This document shows positions 34,488 through 43,094 of a stretch of 54,272 nucleotides of DNA, one piece after another; within the stretch, counting starts at the first letter, position 1; the number at the start of each line of letters is the position of its first letter. The notes under the pieces are model-generated. The model was not told the DNA's origin. It saw only the letters and a program-made list of their open reading frames with translations, and did not search any database. A program made the position numbers and the translations under genes. The stretch lies in the NCBI GenBank assembly GCA_050251715.1, contig JBFWMG010000025.1, positions 1 through 54,272 on the forward strand, read 5' to 3'. Source of the DNA: JBFWMG01 sp050251715. GTDB taxonomy: Bacteria; Desulfobacterota; Desulfovibrionia; Desulfovibrionales; Desulfovibrionaceae.

Positions 34488-35765
34488 ATGAGCAGCAGCA
34501 AGCTGACGATCAAGGGCATGCCGGTGCAGTATTTTGCGGCATTTTTCGTGGTGGCGGTGGCGGCCATGTTTTTGAACAAACTGCCGGGAGGCATGCTCGG
34601 CGGATTCGCCATCACCATGGCGCTGGGGTTTTTGTTCGACTACGCGGGCGACAAGACGCCCATCCTCAACAAATATCTGGGCGGCGGCCCGCTGGTGTGC
34701 ATCTTTTTGAGCGCGGCCCTGGTCTACTGGGGCGTCATGCCTGAAAAGACCAAGGGCGTGATCGACGGCTTCATGAAGGGCGGCGGGTTCCTCGAGTTCT
34801 ACATCGCCTCGCTCATCACCGGCAGCATCCTGGGCATCGAGTCGCGCCAGCTGGTGCGCGCGGGCGCGCGCTACGCCGTGCCGCTGGTGCTGGGCCTGGT
34901 GGCCGCGTGCGTGCTGGCGGGCGTCGTGTCCCTGGTCTTCGGCCTGGGCTGGAAGTACGGCATCACCTATGTGACCTATCCCATCATGGGCGGCGGCCTG
35001 GGCGCGGGCGTGCTGCCCATGTCCGAGATCTTCGCCAAGGCGGCGAACCTGAAGACCGAGCAGATCCTGCCCCTGCTGATTCCGCCCATGGCGCTGGGCA
35101 ACGTGCTGGCCATCATCTGCGGCGGCCTGCTGGACCACCTGGGCAAGGTGCGCCCCCACCTGACGGGCAACGGCCAGCTCATGAAGGACGCCGCCCACCA
35201 TTCCCTGGCCGGTGAAAAGGACCGCGAGCTGAGCTTTTCGGCGCTGGGCATCGGGCTGTTCGTGGCCTGCTGCATGATGCTTGTGGGCCGCATCGCGGGC
35301 AAGTTCATCCCGGGCGTGCATTTCTACGCCCTGGCCATCATCGCCGTGGCGCTCATCAAGATCTTCCGCGTGCTTCCGGCGGAGATAGAGGACAGCTGCG
35401 CCACGTGGTTCAAGTTCGTGGCCAAGTACATGACCGCCCCCCTGCTGGTGGGCGTGGGCGTCACCTACACCAATATGGGCCTGGTCATGGACGCGTTGAC
35501 CTTCCAGAATGTGATTCTGGTGAGTGCCGTGGTGGTTGGCGCGGTCATCGGCTCCGGTTTCGGCGGCCAGTTGGTGGGCTTCAACTTCATCGAATCCGCC
35601 CTGTCCGCAGGCCTGTGCATGGCCAATATGGGCGGCACGGGCGACGTGGCGGTGCTGTCGGCCGCCCGGCGCATGGAGCTGATGCCCTTTGCCCAGATAT
35701 CCTCCCGCCTGGGCGGCGCGCTCATCCTCATCATCGTGGGCGTGACCCTGCCGTTCCTGACCTAG
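34488..35765 (+). CDS. citS: 2-hydroxycarboxylate transporter, citrate/Na+ symporter type
   Basis: 425 residues, about eleven membrane helices. Both reentrant-loop GG motifs of the 2HCT family are visible: MGGGLGAGVLP in the first half and MGGTGDVAVLSA in the second. It should import citrate (possibly other 2-hydroxycarboxylates) with sodium. AAGGAGAG lies before the ATG at 34488. It is the first gene of the citrate lyase operon, which supports citrate as the substrate. Confidence 0.92.
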   Translation: MSSSKLTIKGMPVQYFAAFFVVAVAAMFLNKLPGGMLGGFAITMALGFLFDYAGDKTPILNKYLGGGPLVCIFLSAALVYWGVMPEKTKGVIDGFMKGGGFLEFYIASLITGSILGIESRQLVRAGARYAVPLVLGLVAACVLAGVVSLVFGLGWKYGITYVTYPIMGGGLGAGVLPMSEIFAKAANLKTEQILPLLIPPMALGNVLAIICGGLLDHLGKVRPHLTGNGQLMKDAAHHSLAGEKDRELSFSALGIGLFVACCMMLVGRIAGKFIPGVHFYALAIIAVALIKIFRVLPAEIEDSCATWFKFVAKYMTAPLLVGVGVTYTNMGLVMDALTFQNVILVSAVVVGAVIGSGFGGQLVGFNFIESALSAGLCMANMGGTGDVAVLSAARRMELMPFAQISSRLGGALILIIVGVTLPFLT

Positions 35766-35797
35766 CAAGGCCGGGGCAGGGCGGCCTTGGCCCGTGT

Positions 35798-35839
35798 GTG
35801 CGTTCCCCTGCGGCGGCCCGTGCCCGCAGGGGAACGCAC
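35798..35839 (+). promoter_or_regulatory. Long hairpin between citS and citC
   Basis: Perfect 16-bp stem (GTGCGTTCCCCTGCGG and its complement) with a 10-nt loop, and no T run. It probably protects or sets the level of the citS message relative to the lyase genes. Confidence 0.7.
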
Positions 35840-35872
35840 CCCGCCGACAACCGGCGTACAGGAGCACTCGGC

Positions 35873-36913
35873 ATGTATACCTCCAGACGATTGGTGACCC
35901 CGCGGGATGCGGAAGAGGCTCGCGCCCTGTTGGGGCGGGAAGGGCTGCTGCTGCCCGAGGACACGGACCTGGGCCTGGGCTTCGAGGCCGGAGGGCGGCT
36001 GGTGGCCACGGGGTTTCGCAAGGGGCGGGTCATCATGGGCGTGTGCGTGGACCCGGACCACCGGGGCGGGCAGCTGGCGGGCATGCTCATGACCGCGCTG
36101 CTCACCCAGGCCAACGCCGCAGGCATCGACCACCTATTTCTGTTCACCAAGCCGGATCAGGTCTTGTCCATGCGGCGGCTTGGCTTTTCCCATGTGGCCA
36201 CGGCTCCCGGCCATGCCGCGTTGCTGGAATTCGGCTGGCCCGATTGCGATGCGTGGCTGGCGGCCACCGCCAAGAGCCTGGGCGAACCGTCGGCCAGCCG
36301 CCAGCTTCGGGGCGCGGTGGTCATGAACGCCAACCCCTTCACCCTGGGCCACCGCTATCTGGTGGAACGCGCCGTGGCACGTTGCGGCCGCCTGCTCATT
36401 TTCGTGGTGCAGGAAGACGCGTCGGCGTTCCCCTTTTCGGTGCGGTTGGACCTGGTGCGGCAGGGGGTGGCGGACATTCCCCACTGCGTGGTGCTGCCCG
36501 GTGGACCGTACATGGTGACCAGTGCCACGTTTCCTTCCTATTTCACGGGCAGGCAGGCCCATGCCGCCGCCCATGCCGCGTTGGACGCGGCGGTTTTCGC
36601 CACGCGCATAGCGCCCGGATTGGGCATTGCGCACCGGTTCGTGGGCACCGAGCCCTTCAGCGTGGTCACGGGCGTGTACAACGACGCCCTGGCGCAGACC
36701 CTGGACGGTGCGGGGATCGGGTTCACGGTGATGGAGCGCCTGGTTGTGGACGGTTCGCCTGTCAGCGCCTCGCGTGTGCGGGCGCTGTTGGCAAAGGGGG
36801 ATGTGGCGGCGGTGCGTCCCCTTGTGCCGGGCACCACCTCTGACTGGTTGCGCAGCGGGGCCGCCGCGCCCGTGCTGGAAACCTTGGCGCGCCGTGGCGC
36901 GCTGCCCCATTGA
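35873..36913 (+). CDS. citC: [Citrate (pro-3S)-lyase] ligase
   Basis: 346 residues. The enzyme acetylates the thiol of the citrate lyase prosthetic group with ATP and acetate, activating the complex. The N-terminal third is a GNAT-like domain (VCVDPDHRGGQLAGMLM); the C-terminal part is a nucleotidyltransferase with MNANPFTLGHRYLVE (HxGH-type site, here TLGH) and VSASRVRALL. AGGAG before the ATG. Its last codons form the first unit of a tandem repeat. Confidence 0.95.
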   Translation: MYTSRRLVTPRDAEEARALLGREGLLLPEDTDLGLGFEAGGRLVATGFRKGRVIMGVCVDPDHRGGQLAGMLMTALLTQANAAGIDHLFLFTKPDQVLSMRRLGFSHVATAPGHAALLEFGWPDCDAWLAATAKSLGEPSASRQLRGAVVMNANPFTLGHRYLVERAVARCGRLLIFVVQEDASAFPFSVRLDLVRQGVADIPHCVVLPGGPYMVTSATFPSYFTGRQAHAAAHAALDAAVFATRIAPGLGIAHRFVGTEPFSVVTGVYNDALAQTLDGAGIGFTVMERLVVDGSPVSASRVRALLAKGDVAAVRPLVPGTTSDWLRSGAAAPVLETLARRGALPH

Positions 36914-36994
36914 TCGCCACGGCGCGCAGGGCCCACTGACCGCGCCACGGCGCGTTGCCCCACTGACCGCGCCACGGCGCGCAGGGCCACAACC
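36889..36994 (+). repeat. Tandem repeat, four units of 26-27 bp
   Basis: Units start at about 36889, 36916, 36942 and 36969 and share GCGCCACGGCGCG followed by TTGCCCCACTGACC or a variant. The first unit encodes the end of CitC. Each unit contains a GGCGC/GCGCC-type palindrome. Confidence 0.8.
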
Positions 36995-37010
36995 ATTTGG
37001 AGAACGGAAC

Positions 37011-38066
37011 ATGGATGTCCAACAGCAACCCGCACCAGCCTCGCCCGTATTCGCCGCGCCCGCCAACACGGCGCAGGGCATGGACCTTGCCCGGCGCATC
37101 GCGCGGGCCATGACCCAGGGCGCGCTGTACGAGGTCCGCTGCCACGGCAAGCCCGGCCTGGTCTGCCCCGACACCCCCGGCGCGCACGCGGACATGGATT
37201 TTGGGACGTTCATGGCCGCCATCCCGGCCCTGTGGGAGCCGTTTGAGCTGTCCGCCCGCGCGGGGCTGGCGCACCAGGGCGAGCCGCAAGCGCTGTTCCG
37301 CGTCCTGCGGGCCCAGGGGCCGCGCTGGGAGGCAGATTTGCTGGCCGCCACGGGTGGCGTCAACACGCACCGGGGGCTGCTGTTTGTGGGCAGCGTGGCC
37401 TGCGCGGCGGCAGGCATGCGGCTGGCCCAGGGCCGATCGTTGACTGCCGCCGCCGTGTGCCGGGGCATTGCGGCCATGTGCCAAGGGCTGTGCCAGGCCG
37501 AATTCGGACGTGTTTCCGGCGTTGCGGCCCGGAGCGGCCCCGGCCTGTCCGGCGGATGCCGTTCTCTGTCTGAAGGCCACCGCTTGCCGCGTGGCCACCA
37601 CTTGCCGTGCGGGCATCGTCTGACGGCGGGGGAGCGGCTGTTTGTGGCGCATGGCCTGACCGGCATACGGGGCGAGGCCGAGGCCGGACTGCCCACGGTG
37701 ACGGCGTGGGGGCTGCCCGCCCTGTCCGAGGCGCTGGGTCGGGGCGCGGGCGTGGAGCAAAGCATGCTGCACGCGCTCATCGCGCTCATGGCCGGTGCCT
37801 GGGACACCACGGTGGCCCACCGGGGCGGCCTGGAAGGGTTGCTCTGGCTGCGCGGCGCGGCCCTGGACATGGCGCGGCAAGGCGGCGCGCTGTCCGCGAG
37901 CGGACGCGCCGCGCTGGCCGCCTGTGGCAAGGCGTGCCTCGTGCGCAACATAAGCCCGGGCGGCGCGGCGGATCTTTTGGCGGTGACGGTTGCCCTGTAT
38001 CTGCTCGAACACGGCGGCTGGCCGGAACAGGTGACAGTAACTCACGACGAAAGGTGGATGCCATGA
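37011..38066 (+). CDS. citG: Triphosphoribosyl-dephospho-CoA synthase
   Basis: 351 residues. CitG makes the precursor of the citrate lyase prosthetic group from ATP and dephospho-CoA. Family motifs: ALYEVRCHGKPGLVCP, HADMDFGTFMAAIPAL, ATGGVNTHRGLLF and GIRGEAEAGLPTV. A Gly-His-Leu-rich insert of about 40 residues (near 165-210; GHRLPRGHHLPCGHRL) makes it longer than usual. It is not fused to CitX, unlike the CitXG of some bacteria. GGAG before the ATG; overlaps citD in ATGA. Confidence 0.93.
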   Translation: MDVQQQPAPASPVFAAPANTAQGMDLARRIARAMTQGALYEVRCHGKPGLVCPDTPGAHADMDFGTFMAAIPALWEPFELSARAGLAHQGEPQALFRVLRAQGPRWEADLLAATGGVNTHRGLLFVGSVACAAAGMRLAQGRSLTAAAVCRGIAAMCQGLCQAEFGRVSGVAARSGPGLSGGCRSLSEGHRLPRGHHLPCGHRLTAGERLFVAHGLTGIRGEAEAGLPTVTAWGLPALSEALGRGAGVEQSMLHALIALMAGAWDTTVAHRGGLEGLLWLRGAALDMARQGGALSASGRAALAACGKACLVRNISPGGAADLLAVTVALYLLEHGGWPEQVTVTHDERWMP

Positions 38067-38341
38067 AGATAGTCAAGGCGGGTTTGGCGGGATCGCTCGA
38101 ATCCAACGATTGCCTGGTGGGGGTGTATCCTGTGGACGAGGACGGCGTGCAGGTGGCCGTGGAAAGCATTGTGCTGGCCCAGTTTGGCGGCCAGATAGAG
38201 GCCGTGGCCCGCGAGACCCTGGCCTCGCTGGGCGTGGCCGCCGTGCGGGCGCACATTCAGGACAAGGGCGCCTTGGAGTGCACGCTGCGCGCGCGCATCG
38301 AGGCCGCCGTGGGCCGGGCCCAGGGAGGCGGCGATGCGTAA
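38063..38341 (+). CDS. citD: Citrate lyase acyl carrier protein (gamma subunit)
   Basis: 92 residues, usual length. It carries the phosphoribosyl-dephospho-CoA group on a Ser in AGSLESNDCLV near residue 14. PVDEDGVQVAVESIVLAQFG is also typical. It overlaps citG by 4 nt at the start and citE by 8 nt at the end, as expected for a stoichiometric complex. Confidence 0.95.
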   Translation: MKIVKAGLAGSLESNDCLVGVYPVDEDGVQVAVESIVLAQFGGQIEAVARETLASLGVAAVRAHIQDKGALECTLRARIEAAVGRAQGGGDA

Positions 38342-39206
38342 GCGCCGGACCATGCTCTTTGTGCCGGGCAACAATCCCGGCATGCTGCAAAGCGCCCCCG
38401 TGCTGGGCGCGGACGCCGTGATCTTCGATCTGGAGGACGCGGTGGCCCTGGCGGAAAAGGACGCCGCGCGCATCCTGGTGCGCAACGCCCTGATGGCCCT
38501 GGATACCATGGGCCGGGAAACCGTGGTGCGCGTCAACGCCCTCGACACCCCGTTCTGGCGCGAGGACATCGCCGCCATTGTGCCTGCGGGCGTGCATACC
38601 GTGCTGCTGGCCAAGTGCGGCGCGCCCGCCGACGTGCATACCGCCGTGGACGCCATTGCCGCCGCTGAAAAGGCGTGCGGCAGGCCGCATGGGGACGTGG
38701 GGCTCATCCTGCTGCTGGAGAGCGCGCTGGGCGTGGAAAACGCCTTTGCCATCGCCTCGGCCCACGACCGCGTGGAGGGGTTGTTCTTCGGCGCCGAGGA
38801 TTTTTGCGCGGACATGGGCGCCCAGCGTACCGCCACGGGCGAGGAGATCGCCTATGCCAGGGGGCGGGTGGTGGTGGCGGCCAAGGCCGCCCGCGTGGAC
38901 GCCATCGACACCCCGTTCACGGCGGTGGACGACCTGGAGAATCTGGAGCGCGACGCGCGGTTGGGGCGGCAGATGGGCTTTGACGGCAAGGCCGTGATTT
39001 CGCCCCAGCACGTGCGCATCGTGAACCGGGTGTTCATGCCCACGGAGGCGGAAATCACCTGGGCCGGGCGGATCAAGGCGGCCATGGAGCAGGGGGTGGC
39101 CGAGGGCAAGGGCGCGGTGTCCCTGGACGGCAACATGGTGGACGGCCCGATCGTGAAGCGCGCGCTCGGTATCCTGCGGGCCTGCGGCCTGCTGGAGGAG
39201 GACTAG
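38334..39206 (+). CDS. citE: Citrate lyase beta subunit (citryl-CoA lyase)
   Basis: 290 residues, TIM-barrel HpcH/HpaI family. RTMLFVPGNNPGML, FDLEDAV (metal and substrate Asp), LLLESALGVENA and FGAEDFCADMG are typical. It cleaves citryl-ACP to acetyl-ACP and oxaloacetate. Start overlaps citD. Confidence 0.96.
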   Translation: MRKRRTMLFVPGNNPGMLQSAPVLGADAVIFDLEDAVALAEKDAARILVRNALMALDTMGRETVVRVNALDTPFWREDIAAIVPAGVHTVLLAKCGAPADVHTAVDAIAAAEKACGRPHGDVGLILLLESALGVENAFAIASAHDRVEGLFFGAEDFCADMGAQRTATGEEIAYARGRVVVAAKAARVDAIDTPFTAVDDLENLERDARLGRQMGFDGKAVISPQHVRIVNRVFMPTEAEITWAGRIKAAMEQGVAEGKGAVSLDGNMVDGPIVKRALGILRACGLLEED

Positions 39207-39210
39207 GATC

Positions 39211-40611
39211 ATGCGGGACAAGAAGCTCAAGACCTTGCGGCAGGCCATAGAGGCCTCCGGACTCAAGGACGGCATGACCGTGTCGTTCCACCACCATTTC
39301 CGCAACGGCGACCACGTGCTGGCCATGGTCATGCGCGAGGTGGCGGCCATGGGCATCCGGGATCTGCGCGTGGCGGTCAGTTCGGTGTTCGAGGCCCACG
39401 CCTGCCTGGTGGAACTGGCCCGGCAGGGCGTGGTCACCCGGCTGGACACCAACTACATGAGCGGCTCCATGGCCGATGCGGTGACGCAGGGCGTGCTGGC
39501 CCATCCGGTCCGGTTCCGCACCCACGGCGGCAGGCCCAGGGCCATCGACGCGGGCGAGCTGGCCGTGGACGTGGCCTTTATCGGCGCGCCCAGTGTGGAC
39601 GTGCTGGGCAACGTGAGCGGGCTGGAAGGGCCGTCTGCCTGCGGCTCCCTGGGCTATGCCCATACCGACGCCCGCAACGCGCGGGTCACGGTGGCCGTGA
39701 CCGACAACTGCATGGACCGCCCCCTGGAGCACATCTCCATCAACCACAGCCACATCGACTACGTGGTGCGGGTGGACCGCATCGGCGACCCGGCGGGCAT
39801 CGTGTCCGGCACCACCCGCGTCACCCGCGATCCCGTGGGCCTGGCCATCGCCGAATACGCGGCGCGGGCCATCGAGGCGGCGGGCGTGCTGCGCGACGGC
39901 TTCAACTTTCAGACCGGGGCGGGCGGCGCGTCGCTGGCAGGCGCCATGTTCGTGCGCGAACGCATGCGCGCCCTGGGCGTGCAGGGTGGCTATCTGCTGG
40001 GCGGCGTCACCGGCTTCTTTGTGGACATGCTCGAAGAGGGGCTTTTCCGCGAGATCTGCGACGTGCAGTGTTTCGACCTGCCCGCCGTGCGCTCCATTGC
40101 CCGCAACGTGCGGCACCGCGAGGTCTCGGCCTCGCAGTACGCCAGCGTGGGCCGCCGCAGCTGCCTGGTGGACAACCTGGGCGCGGTGCTGCTGGGGGCC
40201 ACGGAAATCGATCTGGCCTTCAACGTCAACGTGCACACCGATTCCAACGGGCGGATCATCGGCGGATCGGGCGGCCACAGCGACGCGGCGGCCGGCGCGG
40301 CATTGACCGTGATCGTGGCGCCGCTGTTGCGGGCGCGGCTGCCCATTGTGGTGGACAAGGTGGGCGTGGTCAGCACGCCGGGCGGCACGGTGGACGTGCT
40401 GGTCACGGAATACGGGGTCGCGGCCAATCCGGCGCGGCCCGGACTGGCCGACAGCCTGCGCGGCGCGGGACTGCCCGTGTGCGCCATCGAGGATTTGCGC
40501 GCCCGCGCCCTGCGCATGGCGGGAACGCCCGCCCCCCGCCCAATGGGAACCCGGGAGATCGCTGTCGTGGAGTACCGCGACGGCACGGTGCTTGACCGCA
40601 TATTCGCATAA
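39211..40611 (+). CDS. citF: Citrate lyase alpha subunit (citrate:acetyl-ACP transferase)
   Basis: 466 residues, about 45 shorter at the N-terminus than the enterobacterial protein, starting at RDKKLKTLRQAIEASGLKDG. It exchanges acetyl for citryl on the ACP. SFHHHFRNGDHV, IGAPSVDVLGNVSG, NFQTGAGGASLAGA and GGSGGHSDAAAGA are conserved. GGAGGA precedes the ATG, so the short start is credible. Four bases after citE. Confidence 0.95.
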   Translation: MRDKKLKTLRQAIEASGLKDGMTVSFHHHFRNGDHVLAMVMREVAAMGIRDLRVAVSSVFEAHACLVELARQGVVTRLDTNYMSGSMADAVTQGVLAHPVRFRTHGGRPRAIDAGELAVDVAFIGAPSVDVLGNVSGLEGPSACGSLGYAHTDARNARVTVAVTDNCMDRPLEHISINHSHIDYVVRVDRIGDPAGIVSGTTRVTRDPVGLAIAEYAARAIEAAGVLRDGFNFQTGAGGASLAGAMFVRERMRALGVQGGYLLGGVTGFFVDMLEEGLFREICDVQCFDLPAVRSIARNVRHREVSASQYASVGRRSCLVDNLGAVLLGATEIDLAFNVNVHTDSNGRIIGGSGGHSDAAAGAALTVIVAPLLRARLPIVVDKVGVVSTPGGTVDVLVTEYGVAANPARPGLADSLRGAGLPVCAIEDLRARALRMAGTPAPRPMGTREIAVVEYRDGTVLDRIFA

Positions 40612-40620
40612 CGCCGGGGT

Positions 40621-41853
40621 ATGAGTTCTCCTGCCTCCATACTCCTGGCCCGCGAAAACCGCTGGCTGCTGCGCCGAGAGGCGGCGCGGCAGACCAGCGG
40701 TGTCGTTGTCTGTTGCACACTGGTCGTGCCCGGGGCGGACAAGAATCCGTCCTGGGGCGACTACGTGTTTCTGCACGTGACGCAGGCGCTTGCGTGCGCC
40801 TTGGAGCGAGCGGGCATACCAAGCGAAACCGTGGTGGACGAGGACAGCGCGGACGGACGGTTCATGCTGCTCCACACCACTGCGGCGGCACGGCGCGTGA
40901 AGCGGGTCTGCGTGGCCGTGGAGGATGGCCACCCTCTCGGGCGGCTTGCGGATTTTGACGTCATGTGCGAGGACGGTGAGGTTGTTGGCCGTTCCGAACT
41001 GGGGCTGCCGGCCCGCACCTGTCTTGTCTGCGACGCCCCCGCAGCCCGGTGCGTGCGTTCCGGTTGCCATTCGCTTGCTGTAGTCAAGAGGCAGATCATG
41101 GCGATTATTGACGACTTCACCCCACCCACGCAGCCCGGCAAGGATGCCTCTTCCCTGGTCTACGGGCCGGGCGAGGGCGGCATGCATACCAGGCGCGCGT
41201 CCTCGCTGGCCGAGCAGGCGGTGGTCGAACTCGAACGCATGATCTTCAATGGCGAGCTTCAGTCCGGCGCGCACATCAAGGAACTGGAAATAGCCAACAT
41301 GCTTGAGATAAGCCGGGGCGTGGTGCGCGAGGCGTTCATGTCCCTGGCCCAGTCTGGACTCGTGGAATTCTTTCCGCACCGGGGCGTGTTCGTGCGTTCC
41401 TTCACCTATGCCGAGACCCTTGAAATGTTCGACGTGCGCGCCCATCTGGCGCTCATGGCCATGCGCGAGGCCGCACAGAACATCACCCCGCGCATCGCCG
41501 CCGAACTGGGGGCCATTCTCGACAGGATCGACGCGTCCCTCTCGGAGGGCGACCCCACCCAGGAAATGACCTTCAACTGGGATTTCCACCAGCGCATCTA
41601 CAGCCTGTGCGACAACAACCTGCTGCGCGAAATGGCGGCGGACATCCGCCGCAAGCAGTTCCTCAGCTGCCGCCATACCTTCCGCGTGCCCACAAGCGTG
41701 CAGGAATCCAACCAGGAGCACCGCGTCATTCTGCGGCATCTGGCGGCGGGCGACGGCGCGAACGCGGGCAAGGCCATGTTCGACCACATCATGTGCGGCA
41801 AGCGCCGCTTCGTCACCTCGATCAACCGCGCCCGGACCGGCCCCTCCTCCTAG
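40621..41853 (+). CDS. citX: CitX-GntR fusion: holo-citrate lyase synthase and FadR-type regulator
   Basis: 410 residues in one uninterrupted frame. Residues 1-165 are CitX (transfers the prosthetic group to CitD): LLARENRWLLRRE, TLVVPGADKN, HPLGRLADFDV at 104-114, and RTCLVC with further Cys at 144 and 149. Residues about 190-260 are a GntR winged helix (LAEQAVVELERMIFNGELQ, LEISRGVVREAFMSLAQSGL). Residues about 265-395 are an FCD ligand domain with candidate metal His in DFHQRIY, EHRVILRH and MFDHIM. No internal stop or frameshift is seen. It is the last gene of the operon, nine bases after citF, and no separate citX is present. Confidence 0.92.
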   Translation: MSSPASILLARENRWLLRREAARQTSGVVVCCTLVVPGADKNPSWGDYVFLHVTQALACALERAGIPSETVVDEDSADGRFMLLHTTAAARRVKRVCVAVEDGHPLGRLADFDVMCEDGEVVGRSELGLPARTCLVCDAPAARCVRSGCHSLAVVKRQIMAIIDDFTPPTQPGKDASSLVYGPGEGGMHTRRASSLAEQAVVELERMIFNGELQSGAHIKELEIANMLEISRGVVREAFMSLAQSGLVEFFPHRGVFVRSFTYAETLEMFDVRAHLALMAMREAAQNITPRIAAELGAILDRIDASLSEGDPTQEMTFNWDFHQRIYSLCDNNLLREMAADIRRKQFLSCRHTFRVPTSVQESNQEHRVILRHLAAGDGANAGKAMFDHIMCGKRRFVTSINRARTGPSS

Positions 41854-41892
41854 CAGACGGGCGCAAAAGGCCGTCCCGGCCTTCCTCAAAGC

Positions 41893-41922
41893 GGGTTGGC
41901 AAAAACCTTGTTTTGCCAACCC
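41893..41922. terminator. Hairpin between convergent citX-gntR and hldD
   Basis: Perfect 12-bp stem (GGGTTGGCAAAA with TTTTGCCAACCC), 6-nt loop. It lacks a long T run but is placed to act for both convergent transcripts. Confidence 0.5.
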
Positions 41923-41981
41923 TCCAGCATCATGCGTTTTCTCGTGTTCCGCCCCTGCACGGGCGCGGCGTCTGGCGTGGG

Positions 41982-42953
41982 TTACAGGTGCGGGTCGCCG
42001 GTGGCCAGATAGTTGACCACATAGTCGCGCACCGCGTCCTCAAGCGAGGCAAAGGGCACGTCGCACCCGGCGGCGCGCAGCTTGTCCATGCGGCTCTCGG
42101 TGAAATACTGGTACTTGCCGCGCAGGGTGTCGGGCATGGCGATGTATTCGATGGCCGCCGGGCGGTCCATGGCCGCAAACACCGCGCCCGCTAGGTCGTT
42201 CCAGGTGCGGCATTGGCCCGTGCCCACGTTGAACACGCCGTTGGCCTCGGGATGTTCGAGCAGCCACGCCATGACCTCCACGCAGTCCTTGACGTAGACG
42301 AAATCCCGTTTCTGCCCGCCATCCGGGTACTCCGGCTGGTAGGAGCGGAAGAGCTTGAGCGTGCCCGTGGCGCCGATCTGGCCGAACGCCTTGCACACCA
42401 CGCTCATCATGTCGCCCTTGTGGTATTCGTTGGGCCCGAACACGTTGAAGAACTTGAGGCTGGCGATGGATTCCAACGCCCCGGTCCTGTAGGCCCACAG
42501 GTCGAAAAGCTGCTTGGAATAGCCGTACATGTTGAGCGGCTTGAGCCGCAGCATGGTGGCGTCGTCATCGGCAAATCCAAGGCTGCCGTCGCCATAGGTG
42601 GCGGCGCTGGAGGCGTTGATGAACCGCGCCTCGTGCTCCAGGGCGTACTGGCACAGCGCCTTGGAGTAGCGGACGTTGTTGTTCATGAGGAAGTCGGCGT
42701 CGCGCTCGGTGGTGGAGGAACACGCGCCCATGTGGATGATGGCGTCCACGTCCCACGGCACCTCGTCGTGCAGCACCATGTCCAGGAACTCGTCGCGGTG
42801 CAGGTATTCGTCGTAGCGGCGGTTGACGAGGTTCTTCCACTTTTCCGTGCTGGCCAGGTTGTCCACGATGAGGATGTCCTCGATGCCCAGCTGGTTGAGT
42901 TTCCAGACCATGGCGCTGCCGATGAAGCCGGCGCCTCCGGTGACGATGTACAT
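41982..42953 (-). CDS. hldD: ADP-L-glycero-D-manno-heptose 6-epimerase
   Basis: 323 residues, NAD(P)-binding SDR epimerase. GGAGFIGSAMVWKLN is the nucleotide loop; YGYSKQLFD holds the catalytic Tyr-Lys pair; HMGACSSTTE and PNEYHKGDMMSVV are HldD-specific. It makes ADP-L-glycero-D-manno-heptose for the LPS inner core. AAGGAG before the ATG at 42953. Structured repeat copy C lies just upstream. Confidence 0.96.
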   Translation of the reverse strand: MYIVTGGAGFIGSAMVWKLNQLGIEDILIVDNLASTEKWKNLVNRRYDEYLHRDEFLDMVLHDEVPWDVDAIIHMGACSSTTERDADFLMNNNVRYSKALCQYALEHEARFINASSAATYGDGSLGFADDDATMLRLKPLNMYGYSKQLFDLWAYRTGALESIASLKFFNVFGPNEYHKGDMMSVVCKAFGQIGATGTLKLFRSYQPEYPDGGQKRDFVYVKDCVEVMAWLLEHPEANGVFNVGTGQCRTWNDLAGAVFAAMDRPAAIEYIAMPDTLRGKYQYFTESRMDKLRAAGCDVPFASLEDAVRDYVVNYLATGDPHL

Positions 42954-42990
42954 GGTATGCTCCTTTGCGGCGCGCGTGGGGCGCGGGCTA

Positions 42991-43094
42991 GAGCATCTTA
43001 ACTTTGAAAAAGTTTAGATGCTCTTGTGCATTTTGTTGAAATAATGCTTCATTATTTCAACGTGCAACATTGCTTCAATGTCAAAATGCGCTAG
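42991..43094 (-). repeat. 104-nt structured element, copy C
   Basis: Best-preserved copy. On the plus strand: hairpin GAGCATCT/AGATGCTC with an inner AACTTT/AAAGTT stem, then an outer stem GCATTTTG/CAAAATGC enclosing two hairpins, TTGAAATAATG-CTT-CATTATTTCAA and ACATTG-CTT-CAATGT. On the minus strand it begins at the TAG stop of the YkgJ-type gene. Confidence 0.85.
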
